Assembly: GCA_030610815.1 (NCBI GenBank)
Contig: JAUWRA010000003.1
Coordinates: forward strand, 1-38,147
Origin: Methanosarcinales archaeon
Lineage (GTDB): Archaea; Halobacteriota; Methanosarcinia; Methanosarcinales; Methanocomedenaceae
Length of the DNA stretch: 38,147 bases
Reading direction: 5' to 3'
Made by a program: the position numbers and the translations under genes. Below the pieces are notes generated by a model. It searched no databases, was not told the origin of the DNA, and saw only the letters and a program-made list of their open reading frames with translations. Positions 37,501 through 38,147 of the stretch are shown one piece after another (the stretch's first letter is position 1; the number at the start of each line of letters is the position of its first letter).

Positions 37501-38147
37501 GTTATCGATTGCAGCAACCAGTCCCTGTGTGTGCGGGGGCTGACCATCGTAGGGTCCGTGGCACTTCGGGCATTTGTACGGGCCCAGTGCCCGATCGGGA
37601 TGGTATCCAGGATACGGCGGCGTGCCATTGGTAGAGTGACATGCCCAGCAGATCGCGTTGTCTTCGGTGATATTGTTGATCTGTTCAGATGTGTAAGTAC
37701 GATTTTCGAGCCATCCGTTAAAGGTCCTCGTGGTTCCCTGAAGAATGCTGCCAGTGCGGAACGCTCCGCTCAGATTGGTGTGCATCGCAAGTTTGATCGC
37801 GGTCAGGTTCACGATCGGGCGGATAGGGGTTTCGTTGTATGCGGAAGCATTGTTGTCATGGCACTCGAGGCAGCCCGCGCCGCCTGCGGGTTCGTAGTCG
37901 ATGAATTCGCGGTAGGTGAAATAACCCTTCTGGTTCTGAAGGTCGTATTTGAACCAGTCGTGGCATCCACAACCATCCGCCGCCCCCGTATAAAGTCCAC
38001 CCCCTTTATTCATCGTTGTATTGTTCCAGCTCGCATAATCCAGTACCTCCCATGATATACTGTCTGGAGGCGCGACATTGGTGATGTATGTGTAATTAAA
38101 AATATTGCCATATGCTTTATCTATGAGCCGTGTCGTTGCCGGATTAT
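34519..38147 (-). CDS. Giant multiheme c-type cytochrome, N-terminus beyond window
   Basis: Frame stays open from ORF start 38013 to window edge (NPATTRLIDKAYGNIFNYTYITNVAPPDSISWEVLDYASWNNTTMNKGGG...); 26 CXXCH + 2 CX3CH + 1 CX4CH + 1 CXCH in visible part. Confidence 0.92.
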   Translation of the reverse strand, partial: NPATTRLIDKAYGNIFNYTYITNVAPPDSISWEVLDYASWNNTTMNKGGGLYTGAADGCGCHDWFKYDLQNQKGYFTYREFIDYEPAGGAGCLECHDNNASAYNETPIRPIVNLTAIKLAMHTNLSGAFRTGSILQGTTRTFNGWLENRTYTSEQINNITEDNAICWACHSTNGTPPYPGYHPDRALGPYKCPKCHGPYDGQPPHTQGLVAAIDNHGPTTKGAESILIQTDIGKGGSCGDCHAPSVLPESMINPEGNLKVWKWGTGTDGGAYEDDHLRDYEGRTTMGNVSHYGLNRSQGIDILGIDSPNVLCDTTDCLFCHCNWTNGQIWGNATNISGNMYGADTTNISMCYTYCHVRPDWVGIVDNSTLSHFHNESIYAGGGPNCVLCHDVDSTYGVQSLVNSTSIKLGIHGNILNNTLVPEGYGMDNRSNPCWGCHNSDGTIPEGMGDRNGITDLNDDGRITADELPYTCEDCHARSDVWNSATSNGETWQSASDPDLGLNRLPPVIYAHYPNSSTLKTNVDGDGRCVDCHNNSIDPHRNDTAEKIIGNTIFANVSHYGTTTYLIYPTEDCSICHNTTPENATKWGGALQNDHGNFTNEADQDDGCYVCHTNNEVTPVDFHAANLWSGQGGFTCLDCHDNDGFAKKKLINGSVYGGAIHARMNNATTGLYGTNQSCWVCHFENGMNADKHSMLKDTPYRCYDCHNKAGGPFSNVSDAPEVHNHFKNGTNISAYWNRPTDSDSCMGCHNQSEMFYPFTENDIYRTNFSITSHYGNNRTDLIDLFVGNNSTAYCSYCHVNTSTPFIEFTNDKNIQHAGGQDCNYCHGNGSLHNETLTRVLTSGNCTDCHALYGVNKTDTVYEINVTAMNLGVHANLNNNMTPVASAAPINDPNNSMCWGCHVPGGAYPENGHRDTFNNDAYLCYECHNDTYAYLNVSNATAVYNHFKGGINITARTNATTNSTSCGYGCHNLSTMKVPGFDAGGNASYRVNMSQASHYAISRPDIANVSGGYSDCAWCHKNSTNEFISIFEYAGYPNYTANITHATKTSGCIVMGCHNIGRIHDSSLTIPATVNWSEECENCHFGLDDSEAYVNETMFDASVHGGLNCTMCHINTQIEHPIKDYTWKWCECCHSYQADPINESDRHNVTTTPSTYSVGGMNVLNITDCTTCHNATAYNAAVGYYDPAYNCRYCHVYPDKGNRTSQEWY

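Noticed and set aside
37078-38055. Plus-strand ORFs (185 aa, 119 aa and others) across the MHC genes
   Set aside because: Antisense shadows of the heme-rich coding frame; Cys/Val/Arg-rich with no recognisable domain, minus-strand MHC frame is unambiguous
22968-38147. CRISPR-like periodic signal from repeated TGGCA/CATGACA words on the plus strand
   Set aside because: These are reverse complements of TGYCAY from CXXCH heme motifs; spacing irregular and coding
1-38147. tRNA/rRNA genes
   Set aside because: No convincing tRNA cloverleaf or rRNA segments noticed; a tRNAscan/Infernal run would be decisive

Overview
The window is archaeal chromosome, most consistent with a Methanosarcinales/ANME-2 (Methanoperedens-like) lineage; taxonomy is inferred from gene content only. 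Left part (0.1-9 kb): a methanogenesis-marker-2-like AIR-synthase protein, a JAMM protease-like protein and Nop5. These are followed by a small rearranged island with an antitoxin plus a nonsense-mutated PIN toxin, a decayed direct duplicate of cfbB/cbiA, and a MazEF-like pair lying between the decayed and intact cfbB copies. Next come intact cfbB, a diphthine-ammonia-ligase-like ATPase, a zinc-ribbon protein and RNase HII. Middle (9.2-17.2 kb): a complete CODH/ACS operon, cdhA-cdhB-cdhC-cooC-like-cdhD-cdhE. Then a compact cluster of small secreted or membrane proteins (PepSY-like, single-TM/coiled-coil paralogs, microORFs) with an upstream palindrome, a possible structured RNA and a winged-helix regulator. 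Right part (20-38 kb), mostly minus strand: a multiheme cytochrome (MHC) locus. It holds a CcmF/CcsA-like assembly protein overlapping by 4 nt a 2125-aa MHC (34 CXXCH plus 3 CX3-4CH by hand count) with two S-layer-like domains, itself overlapping by 4 nt a membrane protein. It also holds a signal peptidase, two small membrane-anchored MHCs sharing a 'SMFxGQHxxY' signature, a lipoprotein, a small MHC, and a second giant MHC that runs off the window end and is built from repeated modules. Best candidates for follow-up are the coupled membrane protein/giant MHC/CcmF unit, the modular and compositionally distinct MHC at the right edge, the 18.2-20.1 kb small-protein cluster, and the cfbB duplication around mazEF.
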